From assembly GCA_002633025.1 (NCBI GenBank), contig NMRB01000023.1:851684-915683 (forward strand): a DNA stretch of 64,000 bases, read 5' to 3'. The position numbers and the translations under genes were made by a program. This document shows, piece by piece, positions 1 through 14,060 of the stretch. The notes under the pieces are model-generated. The model did no database searches and was not told the origin of the DNA. It saw only the letters and a program-made list of their open reading frames with translations. Within the stretch, counting starts at the first letter, position 1, and each line of letters starts with the position of its first letter. This DNA is from Notospermus geniculatus. Taxonomy: Eukaryota; Nemertea; Pilidiophora; Heteronemertea; Lineidae.

Positions 1-514
1 AGGCAAGACCCTTCTGCGTGTTTAGTGCAAATTTTGTTGAATTCAGACTAGTTGATCTTATGATACAAAAGGACTGAATTAATGAGAACCCCACGAACGA
101 TGAGAGCGCAGGGTCACCTGTGCGTACATTTGAATAGGCTAACGAACATTTGCACATGGAACACTAATTGTGCTCAAAATAGCTCTGTTATCCTCAGAAG
201 TGGAATTCAAGGCACCAAGTTAATAGATTCATGTAACCCAGTACCAAACATGTACATGTAAAAAAGTTGAAGCTCCTGCCTATTACGTAAAGCCATAATT
301 CAGGCAGTGAGAGACGTCTGGTGGCAACACATGAAGTGTATCCGTCAGTTACTACATCGTTCGCAGTTAAACCTTTATGTTTGATTCCTTTATGGTCCAA
401 CATGATCGAGTTGTTTACAAAAGCGACTACATGTATGTAATAATGCCCACCGTACGCACTCAAATTGTTCATCTTTTTAAAAAATTCACACTAAAGACCC
501 ATGCTTAGATGTAT

Positions 515-551
515 CTTGGAGGAATTATACTGTCAGTATAATTCCTCCAAG
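515..551. repeat. Perfect 18-bp-arm hairpin with a one-base centre
   Basis: The left arm cttggaggaattatactg (515-532) and right arm cagtataattcctccaag (534-551) are exact reverse complements around a single T. It could be the collapsed remnant of a MITE or a cruciform-forming site. No related copy was noticed in the window. Confidence 0.85.
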
Positions 552-2190
552 GATGAGTAGACGGGCATGTAATCATTCAGCAGATGCAGAAAATTTGATT
601 AAAATTTTGACCGTGCACGGTAGGCATGAACCCGTGAACTAAACATTTGTGAGCAATCACGAAGTTTTTTTTGTAGTATTGTATTGCTTGACAATCGAAC
701 TACTCTTGCAATCTATTCACTGGCAGTAACGCCGTTTGAATAGCTTGGCGTCTTCAGTCGTGCGTGCAGTGACCAAGCATGCTCTCTAGCTCCGTGCTTC
801 GGTCGTTGTACATTTATACACAATCACCTCACCTCCTGATGAATTTTTCATCAGCATTCGTTCATTTTCGTCGCCGTAAATGAGGCTATGTTGGAGGCCA
901 TTTCGTACTCAGCAGAAGCGATTTCAGTTCATGAAACAATGCCTCGTATGCATTGGTTTTGGGACTTTCTACCTTCTGAAACTTGCAGTCCAATAAAAAG
1001 CATGGTCCGATGATAAAAAACTGAAAGATTGATGAATTATGCAATGAAATCAACATATTCTCTGCAAGTTTTGCCAAATTTGATTGCATATGAATAAAAT
1101 CGTCCCGTTATCCACCTATTTTCTGCCCAATTTGCTGCATCATCGTTCCCGGGTTGATCTTTTTTACACATAACGATATCTATCTCTCCATTTCCTCCGG
1201 GAGGAGCCCAAGGGGAAGGAGATCTCAGCGGTGAACAGATCAGATGGGGCAGTTCTTGTAGGTGGTCTAAAATATTCCAGGAGGAATTCAATCGGGGCCA
1301 TGGGAGAAGTGTTGGAATTATCTGTCCATATTCCTTGACACTTGGCAGGCGTTCGATTCTTTACAGCAGACCATTGCCGAATACGGGTACAAATACAATA
1401 CGGGTTGACGATGTGTTGCATGGCATGACAAGAAAGGCAAGGGCGACGTATTCTAGAAGATGGGAATAAGTTTTTTGTTTTAGAAAGTCAGTGAAGTTTG
1501 TACTTCCTCGAACGTATCGATATCCAACAGAAAGCACAAAGAACGAGTTTCCAAAATTTTCGAGTTTACAAAATTTCCAAAAGTTTCCAAAATTTGCGAA
1601 ATTTTGGAGAGGACGACGTTTCCTTTATTATCCTCGAACGTATCAGGAGGATTATTTCCTCGGCATTGTTCCTCCGATCCATATGGGCTCGTGCAGTGTG
1701 AGGGTCTATGCGAAGAAGATGACTTTCCCCGGTTTGCACCATGATAGAAACTCAATGCTTCAGCAGCCTTGTCCGACAAAAGGGAACTTCCTGTGTGAAC
1801 ATCAATACTATAGAATTATCGCCAACTACTCAAACTACTGTCCATATTCATTGCATCACCTACTTCATACGGTATATTATGATAATAATTGCCAAAGAGA
1901 CGCCAACTGTCTCGTATTGGTGAAATAAACTCGACCCCACTTTTTTTCAAAACACCGGAATCTGGAAGTTGAAACTCTCAATTAAGCGGCCACTATTTCC
2001 TCGCAAGTGCACACATCAAATGGATAGTTTGTAGATGGAGCGTAGGCCAACAATAGGCGCGTGCGGCTAATGCAAGGAATTATAGTAATTAGTATTGTTC
2101 CGTGACGGTGAAGCGATCTCCGAACCAGCGCCCAAGAATGGGATGATTAGCACCGAGGAGCGATTGCCACGCGCTCTGTCATCTGTCGCG

Positions 2191-2340
2191 GGGTTTTGAG
2201 GGTGGTGAGATGTGGCTGGCCCAGCGGTAGGGTGACCGGTTACATCCGTAACATTAGAGAGTGCACACATTGGGTTTGAGGGTGGTGAGATGTGGCTAGC
2301 CCAGCGGCAGCGTGGCAGGGGTTTCTTCCGTACCATAAAA
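2191..2340. repeat. Two-copy direct repeat, about 80-bp period, with tRNA A-box-like core
   Basis: GAGGGTGGTGAGATGTGGCT followed by (g/a)GCCCAGCGG occurs at about 2199 and about 2279, each copy continuing to a ...TCCGTA end. The core TGGCtnGCCCAGCGG resembles a tRNA A box, so the unit may derive from a SINE head. No B box was identified. Confidence 0.6.
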
Positions 2341-3168
2341 AATTACAGAGACTTTGCGTTGGATCAAAGAGCTTTGCATGCATCTCTTGGAAACACGTCC
2401 GAAGAATAGCCAAATTAGGCCAATGCGGCAAGGACTCTCAGTGGTCGAGCACTAACGCCAACTAGACCTCACGTCAGGCCCTTCAGGCCGGACTCGGACA
2501 AGGTTCAGCTGCTATGAGATGGTCGGAAACATTTCAGCGCCAGAAACCGACATGTCCGAAGCGCCTAACATGTCTTATCCTCTCATATAGCACTCGAACC
2601 ATCAGACGTCGTATTCCGCCCCAACGAAACCAGTTCCTCAGATTAAGATTCTGGTACTGTTTCCTTGGCAGTGTCCAGTGACCAGATCACCGACGTCTGA
2701 TAGGAGTCTGGCGGAACGCCGGCCAATTGATCAAGCTCGATTTCGGGTAAACCATTCGAGTTTCCATTGAAAGCACTCGGATAAATCCAATATAGCTGCA
2801 CTTACAGCGGCGAAAATCCCATTCCAATGCTGTGCTGTTTGTGTTCACCATTGTAATCTTATTTATGGAACCATGATTTCTGCAGCTTGCCACCAGCTCA
2901 TGGAATCCTATTGCCCAGTTTGTATGTTTGGACACTGGCCATAACAATCAGATACGACGGATTCAGACAGCAAATTATGCTTTATGATTTGTCTACAAGG
3001 CCGGGTCGTGTGCTTACTCCACCATAAAGGGGTTCTCACTCCACAGCAAGCAGCAGGAAGCGATGCTGTTGACAGAAAGAGTTGATGCAGAGAGCAAAAT
3101 AACCAATGGTCGGCCTTCTCTTGAACTTCGTGATTAAAGCAGTTGAGGAGCTGGTGTCATCTACGAGC

Positions 3169-3532
3169 CTTGATAGCCTAGTGGTCCTCACGTCCCCTTA
3201 ATAGCAAGTGGCAGGTCACGGGTTCGAATCCCGAACTGGTATCATCGGCTGTGACTATTAACCCAGGGTCCTTTATATCCTATAGTGGTTATCACGACCG
3301 CAGTGACAAGGCCCGGATTCGAATCCCAGGTCCTATGGGATCATCCCTTCTCTTCAGTGGCAGAAGCCGTGGTGTCTTGTACCTTGTGCCTTTGCAAGGG
3401 CAAGTGAAACACCAATCCCGGTGAGGAACATGAGTAGCTTGAGATGGCCTCTTCCGTAGGTACTTCTTACCACCAGAGCCAAAAATGCTTCATCGGCTTC
3501 AGCCCTGATGGAAAAATATAATACAATAGAGC
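3169..3532 (+). mobile_element. tRNA-derived SINE with two consecutive tRNA-like heads
   Basis: The first head has A box TAGCCTAGTGGTCC and B box GGGTTCGAATCCCG (about 3218-3231). A second head follows with A box-like TATAGTGGTTATCACG (from about 3280) and B box GGATTCGAATCCC (about 3316-3328). The body ends in CCAGAGCCAAAAATGCTTC, then TGATGGAAAAATATAATACA and ATAGAGC. The body and tail match the minus-strand copy at 18471-18645, which supports a real family. Neither head is a functional tRNA gene, since acceptor pairing is not evident. Confidence 0.7.
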
Positions 3533-4145
3533 AAACTCAGCATGAACGCTATACCGTTGATTTGAGTCGGGACACCATTTTATGCTTTTAACTTGCCGAT
3601 CCGGTCGCTATGCTCGCTTAAAAATAACGTTGACATGTGCGCAACTCAAAAGCCTATTGTAGCCTTTCTTGTGTGTTATTTGTGGCACTCATCCCACTGT
3701 CACCCCTGATACTTCCCCCACTTAAGCACCACTTGTCACAAATTAAACAACCTCCTCTTCCTATTGAGATAGTGCTCTTACAGCGGACGTCTTTAATACG
3801 AACTATCTCCCCTTATAAATAACAGGACAATGAATCTTCTCACAATAGCCCGGAGCTGTGTGATAGAGCTGTCAGTGAGATGGGAGGTTACATTGGTCGG
3901 CTTCACTCATGGCTGATCGACGATGTTGGCAATTTGACGGATGGTTCGTGGCCTCTGTGAAGCGCACCTCTACCGAAGCATAAGAGTACGATTGTGTCTA
4001 TGGCCCATCGTTTCCAAATCATTTAAACGTCTTCGAATAATCTTCTTTTTATCAAAGATTGCGACTGGTGTGTCGTCCAGTCAAAGATTCATCATCGGTT
4101 TCACCAGATCAGTCTGTACCTTCCGGTGGACGAATCGCGGTGGTT

Positions 4146-4166
4146 GGGTTGGGGTGGGGTGGGGGG
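4146..4166 (+). other. G-quadruplex-prone tract
   Basis: GGGTTGGGGTGGGGTGGGGG (plus one G) has four G-runs separated by one- or two-base loops on the coding strand, an ideal G4 pattern in the intron pre-mRNA or DNA. Confidence 0.7.
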
Positions 4167-6232
4167 TCTTGGCGACTTTGTTGGTCAAGTACGTCTGTGC
4201 GGTTCTACCACCAGTATAAACCACGATCATTTCAAATCTGAAATACCACGTGCCCGAACAAGGGAACAAGTGAGCTCCTAGGTTAACATGGACCTCTTCA
4301 TTAGACTCAACGGACTTGACAATGACAGTTCCGCGACTCCGCCAGCCTCTCAACACTTTCAGAGGCGTAGAGAGTCATTTTTCATGGCGTTATCAGCGCT
4401 GGTGGCGAGCGCCGTGAGTCAGTGTCAGGTTCCACATGATTCAGCTCGTCGCAGTCATGGCTGCGAGCAAAACTTCCATACAGAGCGAGCAGTCACCTTC
4501 GGTCCGTTTAGGGTTGAAATGACGCCTAATCTCCAAGGCTGATCATCTTGCTGAGAGAAGAGTCCTACTTGCAGGACTCGCTTTGGGCTGATATGACAGA
4601 AGTGTCGCAGTACCATCTCGGCCAGTTGTCTTGTCAACATCTTGGAACACTGACATCTGTAGACATGATGGTGGACCGGGTGTCATTCCCCTAATTCAAA
4701 ATGAATTGGACGTAGGTGGGATATGGATTAGCCTTGTTCGAAGAGTTCTATCTCCAGAAGGTTGAGGGCCTTCCCAACTTCGCTGCTGTTTCCTCTTGAT
4801 CCGTTGACAAACTCTTGTCAGCATCATTTAAACTTTTATTGGTAGTGTCACTTATTGCCAGCATAACGATGTCGACGCCTTCTCCATACCTATATTCTCA
4901 CAGTGAGGGGTGAGATTGGGCAGAAAGTCTGTGTATTTCAGGTGTTGAATTTCTACCATCGTTTTGCTTTTTGTATGACGTTTAATCCTTTATATCCAAT
5001 CCGTTTTCCCAAGAATCCTAGTTTCAAAGACAAAGGTGTCCTTCAGGTCATTGTTTCTCACTCTCGCTATATTGTCCTCTTTGAAACGCGATCATCTAAC
5101 AAACGAAAATGGCCCTCTAATGTGTGGAATGCCCCCACAAGAATTATTTTCTGCCAGATACAGATTATAACCAAGTAAAGAAGGTGTCATTTGATGTCAC
5201 GTCGTATCAAAGGCCAGCGATAGACTAAAAGAAACTACCTATCTTCGCTTCAACTTTCATACCTTGAACAGTTAATTCCCATACTAATACTCATTTTTGG
5301 AAAAATATCACTTGCAGTGCCAAGCATGAAGACGTCTGTAGACTGATGGAACACATACGAAGCCACGATTTTTTCAGTCGGAATGTTACAAACCTAACAA
5401 ATATCACAAGTCAAATGTTAGGGTACAAAAGGGATTATCTGCATTCACTTTTATTCCCATGAAAGTCATAGTGTCGTTGTTTCAATTCGCTGATTAAAAA
5501 TACGCCGCTCGTTTTGCAACTCTACATGTCCCCCACCGCCTCGCTTCGACCATCTTTTCAATTTTTCAAGAACAAACGCTGATGACGAAGTCGACCGAAG
5601 ATTTGAAAAGAAAGCTCACCATCGATTTGCTTTTAGAATGGCAATAATAGTCGAATATTATATTTTTTTCCGAAGATCTCGCTCGCTTAAACAGCGAAGG
5701 ATTTTCCTTACGATCTCTAATATTTTAATACCATTGTTTCACATCGACGCATGATAATGCGAAACGTCTCATGTTTCCGGTGTAGATTCCAGTTCAAGGC
5801 AACAAGACAGCGATTGCCCATTAGCACTGTGTACAAACTACACGTGCAGATCATATCAAGTTAGTTTGAGCTTACTGAAATCGGTATCAGGCTTCTTGAT
5901 CACTTTGAGACGAGTTGACATGTGTCGCATTCGCCCTTACATTCTCAACACAATTATGATAAGATTATCTTTGGAAAAATTGAGACCCAATTGTCAATTT
6001 CGCTGAGATAAAAACTCGCCGTTCCTATAATCTTCATCTTCAGCTATTTAACTCCCGTTATCAGGATTCATATACTTTGCCCTAATCTGCAAACAAGAGT
6101 TAACCCCTCACAAGCGAGAGACAAAAAGTGTCGGGTCGCTGTTCGTCTTGCCTTGGAGAAATAAGCTTGGCTCTCTCCTCCAAGGCCTTGCCTTTATCTG
6201 ATATGTCTGAAGGAGACCTTTCCTACTTTCAG

Positions 6233-6288
6233 GTGTTCGGCAAGAACAAGACTTATTTATACGACTCATTGATTCAGTCACAAAACAG
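6233..6288 (+). CDS. COE: COE/EBF transcription factor, internal exon (DNA-binding domain, piece 1)
   Basis: A 56-nt exon between a 3' splice site (tttcctactttcag) and a perfect donor (CAG|GTAAGT at 6289). Its first two bases complete a codon from the upstream exon; it then reads VRQEQDLFIRLIDSVTKQ and ends in phase 0. This matches the COE-family stretch (G)VRTEQDFYVRLIDS-TKQ in the N-terminal DNA-binding domain. COE proteins are nuclear, bind DNA as dimers, and control neuronal, muscle and blood-cell fates in animals. The next exon joins in frame at 8286. From memory, the corresponding vertebrate exon has the same boundaries. Differences from the usual family sequence are Thr to Gln, and DLFIR in place of DFYVR. 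The preceding exon (ending with the G of a Gly codon) was not found in bases 1-6232, so it must lie upstream. Confidence 0.95.
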
Positions 6289-9175
<2,887 letters not shown>

Positions 9176-9244
9176 TCGATGCTGTGATAAAAAAAGCTGT
9201 GGAAACAGAAATGAAACTCCATCAGATCCTGTCATAATAGATAG
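9176..9244 (+). CDS. COE: COE/EBF transcription factor, internal exon (second half of zinc knuckle)
   Basis: A 69-nt exon with acceptor caatttatttttcag and perfect donor AG|GTAAGT at 9245. Its first base completes Ser; it then reads [18 protein letters not shown] and VIID, plus AG of an Arg codon. This is the near-invariant COE zinc-knuckle sequence. Together with HEIMC from the previous exon it gives all four expected zinc ligands (H, C, C, C) at H-X3-C-X2-C-X5-C spacing. In the family the knuckle is needed for DNA binding. The donor opens a giant intron: the next coding exon with matching phase (AG|G for Arg) is 53.65 kb downstream. The other two frames contain stops, and only the COE frame is open. 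Confidence 0.98.
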
Positions 9245-9911
9245 GTAAGTTTCTTTTCTTACTTCCAAAAGTGGTAACGCTGATAAGTATAGACTTTCTC
9301 CAACTGTTTTTTCCTCTTCATCCTTTCTTACTTGAAAGTTGTCTGTCCTTCAATAACAAATTGAGGGGGCACAAGGACTGCAATCGAAAACATCTTCATG
9401 GTTTGGGCAAGTACATGGTTAACAAAAATGCACCCACTACGAAGGGACCTTGAGTTTCAATTCAGCCATCAGATGGTAAAACGACATTTATTGCCATAAA
9501 GGAAATCAAAGAAACTTTTAGTAATGGCACCAAATACAAGGATGGGTGTTCTATTGGCTATGTAATCTCCAAAGGAATGGAACATTCACTCCCTTCTTAA
9601 TACAGATGGGCATCAATATCATCCATGCTGTGACAAAACGATACATCATTTTCAATTTGACGTGTAGGAAAGTGAAAGAAACATTTTACTAAGACCAGTG
9701 ATTAGTCGACAAAGGCTCTCCAGGCGAGGCTGGTTCCCTGTAGTTTTCATCGCAGGCCACCTGTCAGTTGATTATGTCCTGTGTCCACAGTCATTTCAGT
9801 CATAGTTGACTTTGATCTAGTTAGTGTCCAGTACCAGGTATAGAATTGCAAATGGGATAGAGGTTAGGTTTTTGTTTTCTCTGACATAAAGTTAATTGAA
9901 AATGTTAATTT

Positions 9912-10045
9912 CATCGATGGGAAAACCCAATACCCAGCCATTAAATATCCTAAATTCACATTTCGCACATTGGCAACATCGATAGGAAAACCCAATACCC
10001 AGCCATCAAATATCCTAAATTCACATTTCTCACATTGGCAACATC
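9912..10045. repeat. Two-copy tandem repeat, 65-bp unit
   Basis: CATCGATGGGAAAACCCAAT... at 9912 recurs at 9977 as CATCGATAGGAAAACCCAAT..., with only a few differences through AAATTCACATTT and CACATTGGCAA. A recent local duplication. Confidence 0.9.
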
Positions 10046-10135
10046 CGCAAGGTCACCCACCACTGTCTCCAACCCCTCAAATACACGGATCATATACGTA
10101 TTTCGGTTTTTCCCTGCTTGATTTCGTTCCTGCCT

Positions 10136-10220
10136 CCCCTAGGGGTCTGTTTCTTTCAGCACACCATATGGGACTTCATTCTCCCTTGTAATGGATCTTG
10201 TTGACATTGGCCCCTTGGGA
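10136..10220. promoter_or_regulatory. Two COE-type binding cores 75 bp apart
   Basis: TCCCCTAGGGG (core CCCTAGGG at 10137) and CCCCTTGGGAA (core CCCTTGGG at 10212) fit the COE/EBF consensus TCCCNNGGGA. They lie just downstream of the exon ending at 9244. Occupancy is inferred from the motif only. Confidence 0.35.
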
Positions 10221-11047
10221 ACCTCATCACTTAGAACGGTTAGGGTCTCTTGAAAGATGTCCTCTATTTTCGTGTTTTTCTCTCAGAACTAGGACCCAGT
10301 CACTGTTTTAAAGTTCCATCTGGCATTATTTTTCAGCACTTTCCCGTTTTAATGACAGGATGGAAAGGTCGTGTGTGGGTATCATCACCCAAGAAAACAA
10401 TTCTATGCTATGCAAATAAAAAAAGCGGAGATTTGAATCATTGATAAAATGAAATGCTGGCCATATATTATTACATGTTACTCTCAGTAATGTCCAAATT
10501 TTTTTCTGCTGTTTTTTTAGGACTAACTCTGATTTTCATCAAGTGCTTTGAAGACAAGTCTGAAGTCTATTTCAGTTTTTCTATAAATTAGAAAAAAAAT
10601 CATTTAGAAAACTGGTATTTCTAATCCCCATCTTCACCTTCCGGATATGAAAACCTACAAATATCCCATATTAAAAACTTGTTTCATCCGGTTTCAATTT
10701 CATACTTGACACATAACAAATCCTTTTGTTCCTGTGAAAATAAGTCGTCATATTTCCAAAGAGTCATCGAGAGCAGATGTCTGAGGGGTAAGCAGATCAC
10801 TGTGCCATTAATCTGCTAAATGGGGGACACACTTTACAATTCAATAAGCCAATCTAGACATAGCTCAATCATCTTGACAATGCAAACAGCAGTTTCAAAT
10901 GCAATAGGAAACCGTGTACATGCCGGCCTCAGGCTCTGAAACACTCATTACTGGAGGATGCAGAGTTGGCTGCTGCCAGCATGGAGCTTGGTCGGCTATC
11001 AACTCGTGCTGGGGATAGCTTCCCTTTTTGATCTCCTGCTTGATATG

Positions 11048-11055
11048 CCCTTGGG
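11048..11055. promoter_or_regulatory. COE-type binding core CCCTTGGG
   Basis: An exact core match in the 5' part of the giant intron, between the pairs at 10.1-10.2 and 13.5 kb. Motif only. Confidence 0.3.
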
Positions 11056-11207
11056 GCTCCACATAACGAAGGTCGATTTGAAATTATGACTTTTTTTGGC
11101 AAAAGTGGTAGGAGAGGGCTATCACGCCAATCGACTGACAAGACCTTGGAATTTCTGCCCGTTCAGTCTCCAGTGAGACTCAGACTTTCTTTCTGTGGTC
11201 TATAACA

Positions 11208-11325
11208 GCCAACGAAATACATGAATACTATTGCAAGCCAATGCGATACCGGTATGCAATTGCTGCCAATGAAATATACCATTGCAGCCAATAAAATATG
11301 CCATTGCAACCAATGAAATGCAGTT
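11208..11325. repeat. Degenerate tandem array of CCAAT-bearing units
   Basis: About five units of roughly 22-28 bp share GCnnCCAAtGaaAT: CAGCCAACGAAATAC, CAAGCCAATGCGATAC, CTGCCAATGAAATATACC, CAGCCAATAAAATATGCC and CAACCAATGAAATGC. Each unit carries CCAAT or a near match. This could be a minisatellite or a clustered NF-Y-type site. Confidence 0.65.
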
Positions 11326-12829
11326 ACATGTAGCACTATGTAAACGGGCGTCAGACAAAATTTTTTCATTCGCCGGCTACTCTCAATTCACTTGCAATTT
11401 GATATAACATCGAAGAAGATGCAGTTATGGTGGAACTCAGTAACGTCCTCTCTCTTCTTGGAAAAGAAAATAAGGGATGCATTGGGGTGTCTTATCTTGA
11501 CATCTTCGTTTCTCCTTTTTTCATACAACTGTAACCAGATTTGTCAAATACATACCCAGTAGAATTAAGTGATAGTATACAATGAACACTCTGCAAATTA
11601 ATTTATCTAAAATGATGTTTAGACAAATCCCCAGCCTTAGAAGAAGAGCATAAATCATAGGAAAGTGGCAGATAATCGTCTTTCTATTGCTCTCAGTTCG
11701 GCCATAATGCCTAGTTACTATTTGTAAAAGCCTCACCTTTGTGATCAGTATGTGTAAAAATCAACAAACCCGTTACCAGGGGAACGATCAGAACAAATGT
11801 TTCAGAGATATTTCCTCGGAGAGCATTCTTCGTTGCAGTCGGTGTTTTGATATCGCTACTTCTTTCAAGGTGTTTACACATGTGCTTCGAGAGAATCCTT
11901 TACGGCTGAAGCGAGTGATACGACGTCGTAAAATCCTCGCGCGTTCACAGGTCTTTAAATTCTCGAAACTACTAGGGGATCAATATAACAATTAGAAAGT
12001 GACAACAAGATTTTCCAACGTTTTGTTTCCTTATTTCCTCAATCAAGTGATTTTTCCACATGACGAGTTATATAATTTTTTTCAACCTTTTGGTTCCCTG
12101 TATTCGTCAAGTGAGTTTTCAAGATGTCGAATCTGCGGGTTTGCAGTTGGTCAGAAGTCGTCTCCCTTGTTGTAGGACAGAGTCATCAGATTTTCTGTGG
12201 TCAAGATCCTTCAAACCAATTGCTAGTATCATTTTCAGTTACTCGTTCAAAAAATTGATATCAGATGGTGAACGATGAACACTCTCCCTGAGGGCTCGAG
12301 AGATGTTTAGTTTTGGGGCTTGCAGGAAGCCGAAACATTGTTTCAAGCCAAGAAACTGTAAGTGAAGAATTACGAACAAAACCCGTGGGAGGCAATTCTT
12401 GACTATGTGATGTAATTGCGTTATGGTTCCCTTCAATCTAACGGGAGAATTGACCTGTTTTTCATCTTCTCTGACTTCGGGTGCATACCCGTAATGAGTC
12501 AATTGCCATAAGACAATGAGGGCAAATTGGAGAGAGTTCCTGGGTTCGTCAGGGGAGCTTTAATGATTTAGGTATTAGCCACTTGGCTCAATTGAGTTGA
12601 GTTCCACAGGTCTCCAGGGGTCGCCCAATTAGGGGTCTCACTTGCCGGTTGTGTACTTCTGTCTGTCAGAGTTAAACCCGAAGGATTTCTGGTATAAACC
12701 TCGGGCATTTTGAAGGTGTCCACCTATAAAGAATTCTTATTACCCGGCCAATCCACTTCAGAACCTCCGGGGCCTCTAAGGACTATCCTTTATTCGACTT
12801 CAATGCGATGAGGCAGCTTTACATATGGC

Positions 12830-13270
12830 TTGGGACCTCGATGGTGTTGTTCTTATTTGTACGGTCTTAATCAAATTCCCGTTTGTCATTTTAGGGACAT
12901 CCTCCCATTATTTGAGAGGTTGGACAACAGAGATAGCCCATACTTTATTTGTTGGAATGGATTACGGACTGGGCACAAGGGCTCTGTGCAATCTCTTATG
13001 CCCAATAATCAACCATTTGATGATGCCAAGGGAATTTCACCAGCTTTTAGATCGATGGTTGTGTTGAAGAAGCAGTTCTGTCCTCACTCTGAAAATGACG
13101 TTGCGTTGTTGATATCATCTCTTGAAAGAGTAATGGGCACTTACCCCTCACTAATGAAGGGGAGGGGATGCAATATGTCTGTCAGTCAACCAGTCTTCGC
13201 TCTCAACTCTAACTTTATTATTGGAAATCGCTTACCCACTATCTGCTCACTTTCTGTTATGCAATGCTGA
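12830..13270 (+). other. 146-codon open stretch, no recognised domain
   Basis: Open frame inside the giant intron (starts MGPRWCCSYLYG, contains DILPLFERLDNRD). Two more open stretches lie at 15072-15374 (contains KRIVSKLLENKGFTMDQREQ) and 15552-15791. They lack recognisable domains and exon-like splice signals, so chance or a decayed mobile element is likelier than a nested gene. Confidence 0.2.
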
Positions 13271-13543
13271 GCTCAATTTCACCTCACCAGTTGTTTTTCT
13301 TTCAATGTTGGATAGAATTAGATACATTGTACACAATATGGCTGCCTTGGCAGCCATCTTGGATTTGATTTCGACTGGTTATCGGTTATCCTTCATCGAA
13401 AACATAGTGCTTTTGTTTTACAATGTTTGTCATCGGCGACATTGATTCAGTAAACAAAATATTAACATCGAAAGCAGTGTCGAACAAGTGCCAACAGGCA
13501 AGATACACATGGTATAATTGTACTGAGCACAGGTTGCAGGAGA

Positions 13544-13571
13544 TCCCAAGGGGGATCAACTGCCCAAGGGG
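13544..13571. promoter_or_regulatory. Paired COE-type binding cores, 18-bp spacing
   Basis: TCCCAAGGGG (core 13545-13552) and GCCCAAGGGG (core 13563-13570) lie in the same orientation 18 bp apart. Both have the exact CCCAAGGG core of the COE/EBF consensus. A third near match, TGCCAAGGGA, lies at about 13027. Confidence 0.4.
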
Positions 13572-14040
13572 CGACACTTTATTCATATTTTGAATCAGCA
13601 AGTCTTTAATCCTGCCATTAGGGATTCGTCTAACATAGCTGGAGACCTATGGAATTCTTTGGGGAGAATCTATGATGACTTTCTTTTGTCATCTTCCATA
13701 AGTTTGTCTCACCTTTAGTTCACCAAATTTGTCCATACATCAACGCGTGCACTTTTGCACAGCTGTTATGAAAATCTCGGATTTATGTTGGAATGAACTG
13801 AGGTCATGTGGGTTCCGCATACCTGAGCTTCATATGCAGTACTCCCCGAGCAGTACTTCAGTCCCACTGTGGGTTTATGCCCTTTCCATTTCAATCCACA
13901 TTAGGCCTGCTCCTGTTTTCCCCTTCTGGTAATTGCGGGGTAAATTATCTTACATTTTACAAGCTGTACACCGAACTGCCCGTCAAATGGCGAGCTGAAA
14001 TGTTGATGAGAGTGACAGTGTTAATAATGCGACGATCAGC

Positions 14041-14060
14041 TTTTTTTTGGGGGGGGGGGG
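14041..14060. repeat. T8-G12 homopolymer tract
   Basis: Eight T followed by twelve G. Comparable tracts are C13 at 25867-25879 and G12 at 47105-47116. Their lengths are prone to sequencing error. Confidence 0.9.

Larger units (their letters stand above)
1..6232 (+). other. COE: 3' part of a COE intron, more than 6.2 kb
   Basis: No exon matching the expected upstream COE peptide (NNGIHY-LQLLYSNG) was found here, so this stretch is read as the tail of the intron preceding the exon at 6233. It holds a perfect hairpin (515-551), a two-copy repeat (2191-2340), a SINE-like element (3169-3532), a G-run tract (4146-4166) and one COE-type motif (1207-1214). The rest shows no recognisable gene. The short open frames have no recognised domains. 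Confidence 0.8.

Noticed and set aside
3169-3243. Functional tRNA gene on the + strand
   Set aside because: A and B boxes are good, but no convincing acceptor stem pairing and no anticodon arm could be built. A matching body shared with a second copy shows it is a SINE.
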